32,554 nucleotides of DNA from Verrucomicrobiia bacterium (GTDB lineage Bacteria; Verrucomicrobiota; Verrucomicrobiia; Limisphaerales; UBA1100): positions 1-32,554 of the forward strand of contig JAAZZB010000016.1 of the NCBI GenBank assembly GCA_014239365.1, read 5' to 3'. A program made the translations under genes and the position numbers. The notes under the pieces were generated by a model that made no database searches, had not been told where the DNA came from, and saw only the letters and a program-made list of their open reading frames with translations. Numbering within the stretch: the first letter of the stretch is position 1; the number at the start of each line of letters is the position of its first letter. Positions 7,635 through 16,789 of the stretch are shown here, piece by piece.

Positions 7635-8399
7635 TCAAACACCGCGTTCTTCGGGTGGCCAAATGTGTTTGTGTTGTTGGAGTTGGAAGCGGACGGGGAG
7701 GCGGTCGGCGATGATGGCTTCGGCGAGTTGGCGGCGGGTAATTGGGTTATGATCGGTGGGGACGGGTTTGAGGGATTGATCTTGTTGGTCGGGGGTGAGT
7801 GGGTTGACCCACGAGAAAAGGATTTCACCCACTTCACATTGGCCGTGGAATTTTTGAAGTTGGGCTTTGGCCCAGTCGTAATCTTCGCGGGTGGCGATTA
7901 CGCATTTGAGTTCGTCAGTGGGGCGGAGATGGGTGAAATTGCTTTCGAGATTTTTTTCGTGTTCGCCGCTGCTGGGGCATTTGAGGTCGATGATGCGATG
8001 GACGCGCGGATCGATGGCGGTGATGTCGTGCGCGCCGCTGGTTTCGAGAAGCACGGTGAAGCCGGCGTCGCAGAGGGTGGTCATTAGCGCAGGCGTTTCA
8101 TTTTGCAGGAGCGGCTCGCCGCCGGTGAGTTCCACGAGGGGCGGCTCGGGATAGCCTTCGGCTTGGGCGGCGATTTCAGTTTGGATGGCGTCGAGCGTCA
8201 TCGTTTCGCCGCCGGTGAAGGCGTAGGCGGTGTCGCAGTAGGAGCAGCGGAGGTCGCAACCGGTGAGCCGCACGAAGACACACGGCCGCCCGGCGAATGT
8301 GCTTTCGCCTTGGAGGCTGAGATAAATTTCATGGATGCGCAGTGTGCCGCTCACGGGGGGGGTTATAACGGTGAAGATGTCATCGGCCAAGATTTCCAT
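7635..8399 (-). CDS. queE: 7-carboxy-7-deazaguanine synthase QueE (radical SAM)
   Basis: A 254-residue radical SAM enzyme that forms 7-carboxy-7-deazaguanine from 6-carboxytetrahydropterin, a step toward queuosine and other 7-deazapurines. The QueE opening IHEIYLSLQGESTFAGRPCVF is followed by the cluster motif C-x3-C-x2-C (Cys48, 52, 55 in CDLRCSYC), then LVELTGGEPLLQ. I chose the ATG at 8399 (MEILADD). An upstream in-frame ATG at 8450 would overlap the divergent Rrf2 gene and add residues unlike the family. No other queuosine genes are in the window. Confidence 0.93.
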   Translation of the reverse strand: MEILADDIFTVITPPVSGTLRIHEIYLSLQGESTFAGRPCVFVRLTGCDLRCSYCDTAYAFTGGETMTLDAIQTEIAAQAEGYPEPPLVELTGGEPLLQNETPALMTTLCDAGFTVLLETSGAHDITAIDPRVHRIIDLKCPSSGEHEKNLESNFTHLRPTDELKCVIATREDYDWAKAQLQKFHGQCEVGEILFSWVNPLTPDQQDQSLKPVPTDHNPITRRQLAEAIIADRLPVRFQLQQHKHIWPPEERGV

Positions 8400-8433
8400 T
8401 GGCGGATGGCTTTGTGGCCCATAGGTTCGGCCC

Positions 8434-8853
8434 GTGAAACTTTCGGTCAAAACGGATTATGCGGCGCGGGCGGTGTTGGCGTTGGCGTCGTGGCCGCGCG
8501 AGGGGCCGGCGCGTAAGGTGGAGGATTTGGCAGAGACGGTGGGGACTTCCGCCAATTATTTGGTGCAAATTTTGATTGAGCTAAAGGGCGCGGGTTTGGT
8601 GAATAGCGTGCGCGGAAAGCAGGGCGGTTATCGGCTGGCAAAGGCGCCGGAGGAAATCACGCTGGGAATGGTATGGCGCGCGTCGGAGGGATCAATTTTG
8701 GATGTGCCGGCGATTGCGGATGAAGCTTGCCCAGCCGGTTTGCGCGAGGCGTGGAAGACTGCGAGCGCGGCACTCACCGAATCGGCCGACCAAGTCACCT
8801 TCGCGCAAATTCTCGAGGCCAGCGGGCGCGACCGCGAGATGTACTATATATAG
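8434..8853 (+). CDS. Rrf2-family transcriptional regulator
   Basis: A 139-residue protein opening with the family hallmark MKLSVKTDYAARAVLALA from a GTG start. The winged helix continues through VEDLAETVGTSANYLVQIL and the wing VRGKQGGYRLA. IscR/NsrR-type members bind an Fe-S cluster through three cysteines; this one has a single Cys (EACPAGL), so it is probably a cluster-free type like CymR. It is divergent from queE, with about 34 bp between the start codons, so both promoters must overlap the opposite gene or be very compact. The regulated genes are unknown. Confidence 0.9.
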   Translation: MKLSVKTDYAARAVLALASWPREGPARKVEDLAETVGTSANYLVQILIELKGAGLVNSVRGKQGGYRLAKAPEEITLGMVWRASEGSILDVPAIADEACPAGLREAWKTASAALTESADQVTFAQILEASGRDREMYYI

Positions 8854-8871
8854 TGGGTGAGCTAGTGGGCG

Positions 8872-9090
8872 CTAGTCGTTGTTGCGCACTTTGCCGGTTC
8901 CTTTTGTGTTCATCGTGGCGTCGTTTGGATTTTCTTCGCACGATATTTGGTGCATCCCAAGATTCACCACCGTTTCGCCGCAATGTTCGCAAACTTTATC
9001 GCTGGATTGTTTGGTGATGAGCACCACGCCGCCGACGACCAACATTGCGGTCACCGCGAGTGTGATTCCGAATTTTGTTTTTTTATCCAT
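8872..9090 (-). CDS. Small membrane-anchored C2HC zinc-finger-like protein
   Basis: A 72-residue protein. Residues 8-27 form one membrane segment (GITLAVTAMLVVGGVVLI) after a short basic N-terminus. The region outside the membrane carries C-x2-C-x9-H-x3-C (CEHCGETVVNLGMHQISC), matching the spacing of small C2HC zinc knuckles. The ATG is preceded at good distance by GGGAGGAA (minus strand, 9097-9104), the clearest ribosome-binding site in the neighbourhood. That supports a real gene despite its size. Function unknown. Confidence 0.72.
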   Translation of the reverse strand: MDKKTKFGITLAVTAMLVVGGVVLITKQSSDKVCEHCGETVVNLGMHQISCEENPNDATMNTKGTGKVRNND

Positions 9091-9157
9091 ACTGATTTCC
9101 TCCCACGCAGCAACCTACCACAAAAACGGTTGTCGGACAATTCGATTTCCGGAAAAC

Positions 9158-11413
9158 CTAATCGGATTCTGGCTTTTCAGGTGTTTCCGGTGCTTTTTCC
9201 TGTTCCGCCAGTAAATCAATGGAAGTGGGTGGGGCGGGTTGGAGATATTTTTGGATCTCGGCCATCACGTGCGTCGGCTGCTTGCACTCGCGGCCGGAAC
9301 AAATGAACGCCTCGGGGCCATCCTTGCCGGGCTTGAGTCCTTTGGCGAACTCCTCCACCGGCCCGGTGTTGCCCAGCACGATCCGGTTGGGCTGATATTG
9401 GCCGTGCACCGCGCGCAGGATTTTTTGCGTGGCGGCATCGCCGGGCGCGCCGGCGACAACCACGCGGTACGGTTCGTGCAAATAAAAATCCAACGCCATC
9501 ATTAGGTAAGGCACTCCGCGCGCGCCGCGATCCAGATTGAGCGCGAACAACTTGAGCGTCGCCTCGGCTTTGTCGCGGTACACTTTGTTCTCAGTCATCT
9601 TGTGCAGCTTGAGAAAAGCCAGCGTCGCCACGGAATTGGCCGACGGCATCGCGCCGTCGTAATCTTCCTTGACGCGCACGATCAAATCCTCGCCTCCCAT
9701 GGCCTGAAAAAATCCACCGTTTTTTTCATCATAAAACAACTCGATCATTCGATCGGCCAAGGCGATCGCTTGCGAAAGATGCTCGGGCTTGAGCGTGGCT
9801 TCGTAGAGATGCAGCGTGCCGTCGAGTTGAAACGCGTAGGCATCGAGCAACTGCACCGAGTCGCGCTCGCCATCACGCCAGCGGTGATACATCGTTTTGG
9901 TTTTGGCATCCCAAAACGTTTTGAGGATAAAGGTGTTGTTGGCCTCGGCCATTTTCAAATAGGCCGCATCGCCGAGCACCGCGTACGCGCGAGCCACCGC
10001 GCCGAGCATTAGGCCGTTCCAACTGCTGAGGATTTTGTCATCCAAATGCGGGCGGATGCGCTTGTCGCGCACGGCGTCCATTTTTTTGCGAGCGGAAGCG
10101 AGCAGCGCTTTGTCGGCATCGGAAAGTTTAGGATCCACGATGCTCAGCACGTTGAGATTTTTCAGCGGCTCGGGATGGCTGTGATCTTCAAAATTACCGT
10201 GCTCGGTGATGCCGTAATGGCGGGTGATCACGGCGGCTTCTTCGGCATTCAGGATTTTTTCCAGCTCGGCTTCCGTCCAGCAATAAAATTTGCCTTCCTG
10301 GCCTTCGCTGTCGGCGTCCTCGGCGGAAAACCATCCGCCGCTTTCATGCGTCATATCGCGCGCGAGATAGCGCAGGATGTCGCGCACCACAGCGGCGTGT
10401 TGTTCGTCGCCGCTTACTAAATAAGCATCGAGATACAGATGAATGAGTTGGGCATTGTCGTAGAGCATTTTTTCGAAATGCGGCACCAACCATTTTTCAT
10501 CCACCGAATAGCGGGCAAACCCGCCGCCAAGTTGATCGTACATCCCGCCGGCCGCCATCTGTTCGCAAGTGTGAGTGACCATCCGAATGCCATCGGCATC
10601 GTCCGCGCGCGCCGATTGCCATAGCACAAACGCCGGTTCGCTGGGCCGTGGAAATTTCGGTGCGTTGCCAAACCCGCCAAAGCGCGGATCGTAAGTGGCT
10701 TTGATTTCCGCGAGGCCATTGGTGATTTGGCCGTAGTTAAGCTTCGCGTTGGGATCGGCCTTGCGCTGGGTGCCAAGATGGTCAAAAAATTCGATAATCC
10801 CAGCGTGTAAACTTTTACGTTTACCTTCATCTTGCCAAACATTGTTCACATATAAAAAGTGTTTGATTAAATCATTCTTGCGCATATAAGTGAATCCGTT
10901 GAAGGCACGCCGATCTGGAAACATAATAATGTTGAGCGGCCAGCCACCGCCTTCCCGGATGCCCCTCATCCGGTTGCTCACCTGTAGGAAGTTCATATAA
11001 ATTTTGTCCACATCCGGCCGTTCCTCGCGGTCGAGCTTGATGCTGACAAAGTGTTTGTTGAGCACCTTGGCCACTTCCTCGTCCTCAAAACTCTCGCGCT
11101 CCATCACGTGGCACCAATGGCAAGTGGAGTAGCCGATGGAGAGGAAGATCGGCTTGTCCTCTTTTTTTGCTTTGGCGAAGGCCTCCTCGCCCCACGGAAA
11201 CCAGTCCACCGGATTATGCGCGTGCTGAAGAAGGTACGGCGATTTTTCTTTGACGAGACGATTGGTGTGGGGTGTTGAATTGGGTTTCACAATTTTGCCG
11301 GGAGAAGACTTAGGGATAATAGGAGCAGGGCCCACGGGGGTTCCTGATTGGCCGCAGCCCCAATTAAACAGGGCAGCCAACAAACAGGAATTCAACAGTA
11401 TTGTTGTGCGCAT
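9158..11413 (-). CDS. DUF255 thioredoxin-domain protein (YyaL type) with lipoprotein-like signal
   Basis: About 751 residues from the chosen ATG at 11413; an upstream in-frame ATG (11467) would precede the signal sequence. The N-terminus has a hydrophobic stretch ending in Cys20 (FNWGC), an imperfect lipobox, so a lipoprotein or secreted form is likely. The DUF255 thioredoxin-like domain follows: [19 protein letters not shown] (53-71) and the conserved CHWC (98-101) in [14 protein letters not shown]. The C-terminal two thirds form an (alpha/alpha)6-barrel-like glycosidase/epimerase region with [13 protein letters not shown] and [11 protein letters not shown]. The family is widespread but has no agreed reaction; human SPATA20 belongs to it. 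It is divergent from gmd, with 99 bp between the starts. Confidence 0.9.
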   Translation of the reverse strand: MRTTILLNSCLLAALFNWGCGQSGTPVGPAPIIPKSSPGKIVKPNSTPHTNRLVKEKSPYLLQHAHNPVDWFPWGEEAFAKAKKEDKPIFLSIGYSTCHWCHVMERESFEDEEVAKVLNKHFVSIKLDREERPDVDKIYMNFLQVSNRMRGIREGGGWPLNIIMFPDRRAFNGFTYMRKNDLIKHFLYVNNVWQDEGKRKSLHAGIIEFFDHLGTQRKADPNAKLNYGQITNGLAEIKATYDPRFGGFGNAPKFPRPSEPAFVLWQSARADDADGIRMVTHTCEQMAAGGMYDQLGGGFARYSVDEKWLVPHFEKMLYDNAQLIHLYLDAYLVSGDEQHAAVVRDILRYLARDMTHESGGWFSAEDADSEGQEGKFYCWTEAELEKILNAEEAAVITRHYGITEHGNFEDHSHPEPLKNLNVLSIVDPKLSDADKALLASARKKMDAVRDKRIRPHLDDKILSSWNGLMLGAVARAYAVLGDAAYLKMAEANNTFILKTFWDAKTKTMYHRWRDGERDSVQLLDAYAFQLDGTLHLYEATLKPEHLSQAIALADRMIELFYDEKNGGFFQAMGGEDLIVRVKEDYDGAMPSANSVATLAFLKLHKMTENKVYRDKAEATLKLFALNLDRGARGVPYLMMALDFYLHEPYRVVVAGAPGDAATQKILRAVHGQYQPNRIVLGNTGPVEEFAKGLKPGKDGPEAFICSGRECKQPTHVMAEIQKYLQPAPPTSIDLLAEQEKAPETPEKPESD

Positions 11414-11512
11414 CGGCGCAGTATGCAGCAACGCGCTTCCAGTGCAAGCCGCGAGCGCGCTTTGCAAATTGGCTTGCCATCGCCCGCCCGCTCACGGCAC
11501 GTTCATCCCCGC

Positions 11513-12487
11513 ATGGCAAAAACCGCGCTCATCACCGGCATCACCGGACAAGACGGCTCCTATCTCGCCGAGTTGCTTTTGGAAAAAGGCTACGAGGTGC
11601 ACGGGCTGGTTCGGCGCAGCAGCACGGATAACCTTCAGCGCATCACTCACCTGTTGGAGCACAAACGACTGACGCTGAATTATGGCGACCTTACCGATGG
11701 CGGCGCGCTCACGCGGTTGGTCGGCGACCTCAAGCCCGATGAGGTTTATAATCTCGCCGCGCAAAGCCACGTGAAGGTGAGCTTCGACATTCCCGATTAC
11801 ACCACCGACGTCACCGCCGTGGGCGCCGTGCGGCTGCTCGAGGCCATCCGCACCGCCGGCGTGAAGACGCGTTATTATCAAGCGTCCTCCAGCGAGATGT
11901 TCGGCCAAGTGCACGAGACGCCGCAGACGGAAAACACCCCCTTCCACCCGCGCAGCCCATACGGATGTGCCAAGGTGTTCGCACATTGGATCACCATCAA
12001 CTTCCGCGAGTCCTACGGCATGCACGCGTGCAGCGGCATCCTCTTTAACCACGAATCGCCACGGCGCGGGGAGACTTTTGTGACGCGAAAAATCTCCCTC
12101 GCCGTCGCCCGCATCAAAGCCGGTCGACAGGAGAAACTTTTCCTCGGCAACCTCGACGCCAAGCGCGACTGGGGTTACGCCGCCGAATACGTTGAAGCAA
12201 TGTGGCGTATGTTGCAGGCTGATGAGCCGGACGACTTTGTCATCGCCACCGGCGAAACCCACAGCGTAGGCGACTTCGCGCGCGCCGCCTTCGAGCACGT
12301 GGAATTGGATTGGGAAAAATACGTCGAGACCGACGCGCAATTCCACCGCCCCGCCGAGGTCGATTTGCTGCTCGGCGATGCAACGAAAGCAAAAGACAAA
12401 CTCGGCTGGGAACCGCAATTAAAATTCGACGGCCTTGTGGGATTGATGGTCGATGCCGACCTCAAGCTGGTGGAGCAGGGGGGCTGA
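11513..12487 (+). CDS. gmd: GDP-mannose 4,6-dehydratase
   Basis: A 324-residue extended short-chain dehydrogenase that converts GDP-D-mannose to GDP-4-keto-6-deoxy-D-mannose, the precursor of GDP-L-fucose and GDP-D-rhamnose. Seen are the NADP-binding [14 protein letters not shown] (9-22), the GMD-specific VRRSS (33-37), YGDLTD (57-62), the catalytic SSS (125-127) and Tyr150/Lys154 (SPYGCAK), and the GMD hallmark [17 protein letters not shown]. The ATG at 11513 is chosen because the Rossmann motif begins at once; the frame stays open upstream but lacks homology-like sequence. The stop overlaps the next start as TGATG, so the two genes are translationally coupled. Confidence 0.95.
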   Translation: MAKTALITGITGQDGSYLAELLLEKGYEVHGLVRRSSTDNLQRITHLLEHKRLTLNYGDLTDGGALTRLVGDLKPDEVYNLAAQSHVKVSFDIPDYTTDVTAVGAVRLLEAIRTAGVKTRYYQASSSEMFGQVHETPQTENTPFHPRSPYGCAKVFAHWITINFRESYGMHACSGILFNHESPRRGETFVTRKISLAVARIKAGRQEKLFLGNLDAKRDWGYAAEYVEAMWRMLQADEPDDFVIATGETHSVGDFARAAFEHVELDWEKYVETDAQFHRPAEVDLLLGDATKAKDKLGWEPQLKFDGLVGLMVDADLKLVEQGG

Positions 12488-13371
12488 TGCCGAGCGCCTT
12501 CATCACCGGCATCACCGGGCAGGACGGCTCGTACCTTCAGGAACTGCTCACCGGCAAAGGCTACGAAGTCCACGGCTGGCCCAGCGCTGAATGCGATATC
12601 ACCCAGCCCGATGTTCTCCGCGTCGCCCTCCAGCAATCGCAGCCCGACGAAATCTACCATCTCGCCGCCCAAACCCACGTCGGCGACAGCGCTCAAGCCG
12701 AGGCCGTCACGATGGCGGTTAATTTTCAGGGCACAAAAAACCTGCTCGAAACCGCCCAACGCGAAGCCCCCCGCGCTCGGATTTTATTCGCCTCCTCCAG
12801 CGAAATCTTTGGCCGCCCCGATGAAGTTCCCCAAACCGAAACCACGCCGATCAATCCTGTCAACCCGTACGGCGAATCAAAAGCGTGCGCGACCGAGGCC
12901 GTGCGGGCAGCACGAGCGGCGGGCTGCTATGCAGTGAACGGCATTTTATACAATCACGAATCGCCCCGGCGCGGGCCCAACTTTGTCACCCAAAAAATCT
13001 GTCGCGCCGCCGCTGCCATCGCGCGCGGCGAACAGTCCGAGTTGAAGCTGGGCGACACCTCCGCCGCGCGCGACTGGAGTGATGCCCGCGACATCATCCG
13101 CGGCATGTGGCTCGCCCTCCAAGCCGAGGCGCCCGGCGATTATATTTTCGCCTCTGGCCAAACCCACACCGTCCAAAACGTCATCGAGATAGCTTTTGAA
13201 GCAGTGAAACTCGATTGGCGCAAGCACGTGATAATTGACGAATCCCTTTTCCGCGCCACCGAGCCTCGCCAACTAATCGGCAATCCCTCCAAGGCCCGCG
13301 CGGTGTTGGGCTGGGAAGCGCAGACGACTTTTCACGAATTGATAGTCGAAATGATGGAGACTGCTATGTGA
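12487..13371 (+). CDS. GMD-like NAD(P)-dependent nucleotide-sugar dehydratase/epimerase, shortened paralogue
   Basis: A 294-residue paralogue of the preceding gmd. It keeps [24 protein letters not shown] (103-109), Tyr128/Lys132 (NPYGESK) and the GMD hallmark [17 protein letters not shown]. About 25 residues are missing after the first strand: the RRSS and GDLTD segment that in GMD contacts the NADP phosphate is replaced by GWPSAECDITQ. It may therefore prefer NAD or another GDP-sugar. One option is a 4-keto reductase such as Rmd, but retention of the NHESPRRG motif argues more for a dehydratase. The ATG overlaps the gmd stop, implying coupled expression and perhaps a heteromeric partner. Confidence 0.85.
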   Translation: MPSAFITGITGQDGSYLQELLTGKGYEVHGWPSAECDITQPDVLRVALQQSQPDEIYHLAAQTHVGDSAQAEAVTMAVNFQGTKNLLETAQREAPRARILFASSSEIFGRPDEVPQTETTPINPVNPYGESKACATEAVRAARAAGCYAVNGILYNHESPRRGPNFVTQKICRAAAAIARGEQSELKLGDTSAARDWSDARDIIRGMWLALQAEAPGDYIFASGQTHTVQNVIEIAFEAVKLDWRKHVIIDESLFRATEPRQLIGNPSKARAVLGWEAQTTFHELIVEMMETAM

Positions 13372-13380
13372 GGCTGGAAT

Positions 13381-13421
13381 TTCTCCCTCTCCTAGCGGGA
13401 GAGGGTAGGGGTGAGGGAGAA
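13381..13421. repeat. Nested hairpin repeat between convergent genes
   Basis: ccctctcc (13385-13392) and ggagaggg (13398-13405) form a hairpin. The outer words ttctccctc (13381-13389) and gagggagaa (13413-13421) form a competing stem. This CT/GA-rich palindrome resembles repeats scattered in many bacterial genomes. It lies 10 bp after the GMD-like stop and before the convergent fcl stop, where it can serve as a bidirectional 3' structure. Confidence 0.7.
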
Positions 13422-13435
13422 GCGTACAGGAAAAA

Positions 13436-14371
13436 TTACGCTACTCGCTCGCAATAATCCACGAAAGCCAATTTGAGTTTTTCGCCGAAATCAGTCTTCG
13501 GCTGCCAGCCCAGTTCGGTGAGGCGAGAGTTGTCGAGCAGCTTGCGGGGCATACCGTCGGGCTTCTCGGTATCCCATTCCACCGCGCCAGTGTAGCCGGT
13601 GAGCGCGGCGATTTTGTTGTTCAACTCGCGGATGGAAATTTCCGTGCCGCCGGCGATGTTGATTGGCTCAGCGTTGCTATAATTATCCAGCAGATAAACA
13701 CACGCCTCGGCGGCGTCGTCCACGTTGAGAAATTCGCGCCGCGGATCGCCGGTGCCCCAATTGGTCACGCTGTCATCGCCGTTGGTTTTCGCTGCGTGAT
13801 ACTTTGCGATAAGCGCGGGGATGACGTGCGAGCGCTCCGGTTCGTAATGGTCGTGCTGGCCAAAAAGATTCGTGGGAATGGCTGTGATAAAATCGCAACC
13901 GTGTTGTTCGCGATAGGCTTGGCACATTTTCAAGCCGGCGAGTTTGGCGGCGGCATAGCCATCATTGGTCGGCTCAACGGGGCCGGTGAAGAGCGAATCC
14001 TCCCGCATCGGCTGTTCGGCAAGGCGCGGATAGATGCACGCGCTGCCAAGGAAGAGCAGCTTGCCCGCGTCGTGCGTGTGCGCGCCGTGGATGAGGTTGG
14101 TTTGAATCTGCAGGTTGTCAAAAAAAAAGTCGGCAGGCTGTGTGCGGTTGGCCTCGATGCCGCCAACCTTCGCGGCGGCGATGAGAATCACATCGGGTTT
14201 TTCACTTTGCAAAAACTCATCGGTCGCGACGGCATCGCGGAGGTCGAGCTCGGCGCGGGTGCGCCCGATAATTTGGGTGAAGCCTGCGGCTTCCATCGCT
14301 CGCCAAAGCGCGCGGCCCACCATGCCTTGGTGTCCGGCGATGTAAATTTTTGAACCCCGCAGAAGACTCAC
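13436..14371 (-). CDS. fcl: GDP-L-fucose synthase
   Basis: A 311-residue NADPH-dependent epimerase/reductase that makes GDP-L-fucose from GDP-4-keto-6-deoxymannose. Seen are GHQGMVGRAL (13-22), AAAKVGGIEANRTQPADFF, GSACIYP (109-115) with the catalytic Ser110, Tyr139/Lys143 (YAAAK), and SHVIPALI with the conserved His. The second Ser of the usual GSSCIYP is Ala. It is convergent to gmd and its paralogue yet belongs to the same pathway, so the three genes probably serve fucose-containing surface polysaccharide. The peroxiredoxin gene ends 9 bp upstream on the same strand. Confidence 0.94.
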   Translation of the reverse strand: MSLLRGSKIYIAGHQGMVGRALWRAMEAAGFTQIIGRTRAELDLRDAVATDEFLQSEKPDVILIAAAKVGGIEANRTQPADFFFDNLQIQTNLIHGAHTHDAGKLLFLGSACIYPRLAEQPMREDSLFTGPVEPTNDGYAAAKLAGLKMCQAYREQHGCDFITAIPTNLFGQHDHYEPERSHVIPALIAKYHAAKTNGDDSVTNWGTGDPRREFLNVDDAAEACVYLLDNYSNAEPINIAGGTEISIRELNNKIAALTGYTGAVEWDTEKPDGMPRKLLDNSRLTELGWQPKTDFGEKLKLAFVDYCERVA

Positions 14372-14380
14372 AAATTCAAG

Positions 14381-14899
14381 TTACTTCAAATGTTTATTAA
14401 TGGCCGCCTGCATTTTGGGTAGGTGCTGGGCGGGGTTTCGGTTATCGAAGACGGTCAGGATTTTGCCGTCTTTGCTGATGAGAAAACTCACGCGTCGGGC
14501 CAGTGCGCGCTTGGGGACGCGTACGCCGTAGGCATCGGCGACTTCGCCTTTGGGATCAGCGAGCAGTGTATAGTTGAGTTGGCATTTTTTGATGAATCGC
14601 TGATGGCTTGCGGCGGTGTCAAAACTCACGCCCACCACTTGCACGCCTTTTTGGCCGAGCGTGCCCACGTTGTCGCGCAGGGCGAGGGCTTGTTTGGTGC
14701 AACCGGGGGTGTCGTCCTTGGGGTAAAAATAAAGCAGCACCGCCTTCACATCGTGGCGCTCGAGCGTGTCGGCAAGGCTCCACGGTTTGCTGGCTTGATC
14801 GTGGGATTGAATGGCCGGCGCGTCCGCTCCGGCCTTGGGCACACCGGCGGCGGAGGCGGTGATCGCCCCCAAACACATCAATGCAAAAATGGTTCTCAT
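14381..14899 (-). CDS. Exported PrxQ/BCP-type peroxiredoxin
   Basis: A 172-residue AhpC/TSA-fold protein with a signal peptide (MRTIFALMCLGAITASAAG, cleavage near ASA-AG), so probably periplasmic. The peroxidatic Cys67 lies in YPKDDTPGCTKQ, followed by VVGVSFDTAASHQRF and LLADPKGEVADAYGV. The resolving cysteine found five residues later in many PrxQ proteins is absent. The only other mature Cys (KKCQLNY, near 106) could replace it, or the enzyme is 1-Cys. It reduces hydroperoxides using an outside thiol donor. Directly upstream of fcl on the same strand, without obvious functional link. Confidence 0.92.
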   Translation of the reverse strand: MRTIFALMCLGAITASAAGVPKAGADAPAIQSHDQASKPWSLADTLERHDVKAVLLYFYPKDDTPGCTKQALALRDNVGTLGQKGVQVVGVSFDTAASHQRFIKKCQLNYTLLADPKGEVADAYGVRVPKRALARRVSFLISKDGKILTVFDNRNPAQHLPKMQAAINKHLK

Positions 14900-15034
14900 T
14901 CGTTTTATGCCTCGCGCCGAGCGTGGGAAAGGGCGGACTGTATCAAATCATTGGACTGGTTCAAACCGTTTTTTCTTCATCCGCGGCTTGCGCCGTGCTG
15001 GCGTTGGAGTATGATTTTGCCAATCCATTCACCT

Positions 15035-15982
15035 ATGACACACATTAAAAAACTTATTCTTTGTTCGCTGCTTTCCCTCCCCGCGTTTGCGGCGGACAAA
15101 AGCGGCGCATTTCTAAACCCCAACGAGGCCGGTCCCGCGTATCAAATCCAAGGCGAATACGCCGGCAAACGCGCCGGCGTTCAGGTGATTGCGCTGGGCG
15201 ACGGCAAGTTTCGCGCGGTGATTCACAAAGGCGGCTTGCCCGGTGCCGGTTGGGATAAAGGCAAAAAGATCGAACTCAACGGCGCCGCCACCACCACCGG
15301 TGCGGATTTCCCCAAAGCCAACGGCTGGGCCGCGCAAATCACCGGCGGCACGCTGCGCCTCACCGTGCCCGGCGCGGATGCGCGCAAGCTGGAAGCCATC
15401 GAACGCAAAAGCCCCACGCTCGGCAGTCGACCGCCTAAGGGCGCGATCGTGCTTTTCGATGGCACGGATGCGAAGCAGTTCAAGCCCGGCAAAATCACCA
15501 AGGAGGGCTTGCTCGAGCAAGGCGCGAACAGCGTTCGGCGGTTTCAAAGCCATCGGTTGCACATTGAGTTTCGCCTCCCTTTCCAACCCAAAGCGCGCGG
15601 GCAAGGGCGGGGCAACAGCGGCTGTTATTTGCAGGGTCGGTACGAAGTGCAAATGCTCGACTCCTTTGGCCTCACCGGAAAGAACAACGAATGCGGCGGC
15701 CTCTACACCATCAAAGCGCCCGACGTGAATATGTGCCTCCCGCCGCTCTCGTGGCAAACCTACGACATCGACTTCACCGCCGCGAAATTCAAGGACGGCA
15801 AAAAAACCGAGGACGCCCGCATCACCGTCTTCCACAACGGCGTAAAAATCCACGACAACGTAAAGCTCCCCAACCGCACCCGCGCCAGCCCCAACGCCGA
15901 AGCCCCCGGCCCCGGGTTTTTGCACCTACAAAACCACGGCAACCCCGTGCGCTATCGAAATATTTGGGTGCTGGAGAAGTAG
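15035..15982 (+). CDS. Secreted DUF1080 (3-keto-disaccharide hydrolase-like) protein
   Basis: A 315-residue protein with a signal peptide (MTHIKKLILCSLLSLPAFAA, cleavage after AFA). Residues about 130-315 are the DUF1080 jelly-roll: IVLFDGTDAKQF, LHIEFRLPF, GRGNSGCYLQGRYEVQMLDSFG, CGGLYTIKAPDVNMCLPPLSWQTYDI, FHNGVKIHDNV, and the typical end GFLHLQNHGNPVRYRNIWVLE. The N-terminal part (20-125) is a smaller beta-rich region of the kind seen in planctomycete and verrucomicrobial DUF1080 proteins. Members are linked to hydrolysis of 3-keto-sugars and polysaccharide use, often in multiple copies in these phyla. The start was set at the ATG that opens the signal peptide. Confidence 0.9.
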   Translation: MTHIKKLILCSLLSLPAFAADKSGAFLNPNEAGPAYQIQGEYAGKRAGVQVIALGDGKFRAVIHKGGLPGAGWDKGKKIELNGAATTTGADFPKANGWAAQITGGTLRLTVPGADARKLEAIERKSPTLGSRPPKGAIVLFDGTDAKQFKPGKITKEGLLEQGANSVRRFQSHRLHIEFRLPFQPKARGQGRGNSGCYLQGRYEVQMLDSFGLTGKNNECGGLYTIKAPDVNMCLPPLSWQTYDIDFTAAKFKDGKKTEDARITVFHNGVKIHDNVKLPNRTRASPNAEAPGPGFLHLQNHGNPVRYRNIWVLEK

Positions 15983-16124
15983 GAGGGAATTTTCAATTTC
16001 AAGGAAGATCCAATGATGAGGGGTCAAAAATCCCAATGAGCAATGACCAAGCTCCAAGGAAATCCCAATGACATCCCAATGATAAAACCCAAACCCCGAT
16101 GACCCAACAAGTCGCCAAACTCAA
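15983..16124. repeat. Spacer with ATCCCAATGA-type dispersed repeat words
   Basis: The spacer holds several copies of atcccaatga and caatgacca (16030-16085), the same words as the inverted repeat at 7561-7633. No gene is visible. Confidence 0.5.
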
Positions 16125-16772
16125 CTGGCTGAAAGCCAGCACCTTAATAGCCGGGGGCAACGCCCCCGGTTCACGTCCGCAAACGGATTGTGCCCTGTAA
16201 GGGCACTCCAACTTTTCTCTCACCCCACTATGCCGCAATCCATCCACGTGCTTTACACGCACATCGTATTCTCCACCAAGGAGCGACGGCCAATGTTGCG
16301 GGCGGAGGTGCAACCCAAACTCTTCGCCTACATGTCAACAATCCTACTCAACCTCGGATGCACCGATGTGTTGATCAATGGCGTTACCGACCACGTGCAT
16401 GTGTTTTGCAATCTCACCAAGAAACATCCCACCGCCAAGGTGATGGAAATCCTCAAACGTGATTCCTCAAAATGGTTGAAGCGCGAGTTTCCGGATTTGA
16501 AAATATTCCATTGGCAAGACGGCTATGGGTTGTTCAGCGTTAGCCCGACACACGCGGAGGCCGTGAAACAATACATCCGCGATCAAGAGGCGCATCATCG
16601 GAAGGATTCATTTCAGGATGAGCTCCGCCGCATTTTGAAAAAACACGACGTGACGGTGGATGAGCGTTATTTGTGGGGGTGAAGTTGGAATGCCCTTGCA
16701 GGGCATAGCGCGTTTCACGCGCCAGTTCCGAGGGCGTTGCCCTCGGCTAATAAGGTGCTGGCTTTCAGCCAG
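16125..16772. mobile_element. RAYT/IS200-like element bounded by long inverted repeats
   Basis: The outer 45 nt on the left (16125-16169) and right (16728-16772) are inverted copies matching at 42 of 45 positions. One pair of the differences is compensatory in the hairpin ccgggggc-aac-gcccccgg against ccgagggc-gtt-gccctcgg. The inner parts also correspond: hairpin tgccctgtaagggca (16191-16205) mirrors tgcccttgcagggca (16691-16705), and both inner edges carry aagttgga. Each end therefore holds two REP-like hairpins, with a Y1 transposase gene between. I see no obvious target duplication, as expected for this transposase class. Confidence 0.8.
16230..16682 (+). CDS. Y1 (HUH) transposase of IS200/RAYT type
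   Basis: A 150-residue single-strand DNA transposase. The HUH pair is in VTDHVHVFC (His55, His57) and the nucleophile candidate is Tyr115 in KQYIRDQEAHH, the order expected for the Y1 transposase_17 family. The opening IHVLYTHIVFSTKERRPML and the ending DERYLWG are typical of this branch. The protein is complete and undamaged. Its gene is framed by inverted REP-like ends, which it probably recognises. A related element without a gene lies near 28.1 kb, which suggests activity in trans. Confidence 0.92.
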   Translation: MPQSIHVLYTHIVFSTKERRPMLRAEVQPKLFAYMSTILLNLGCTDVLINGVTDHVHVFCNLTKKHPTAKVMEILKRDSSKWLKREFPDLKIFHWQDGYGLFSVSPTHAEAVKQYIRDQEAHHRKDSFQDELRRILKKHDVTVDERYLWG

Positions 16773-16789
16773 AGCCATCAAGAAATCCT

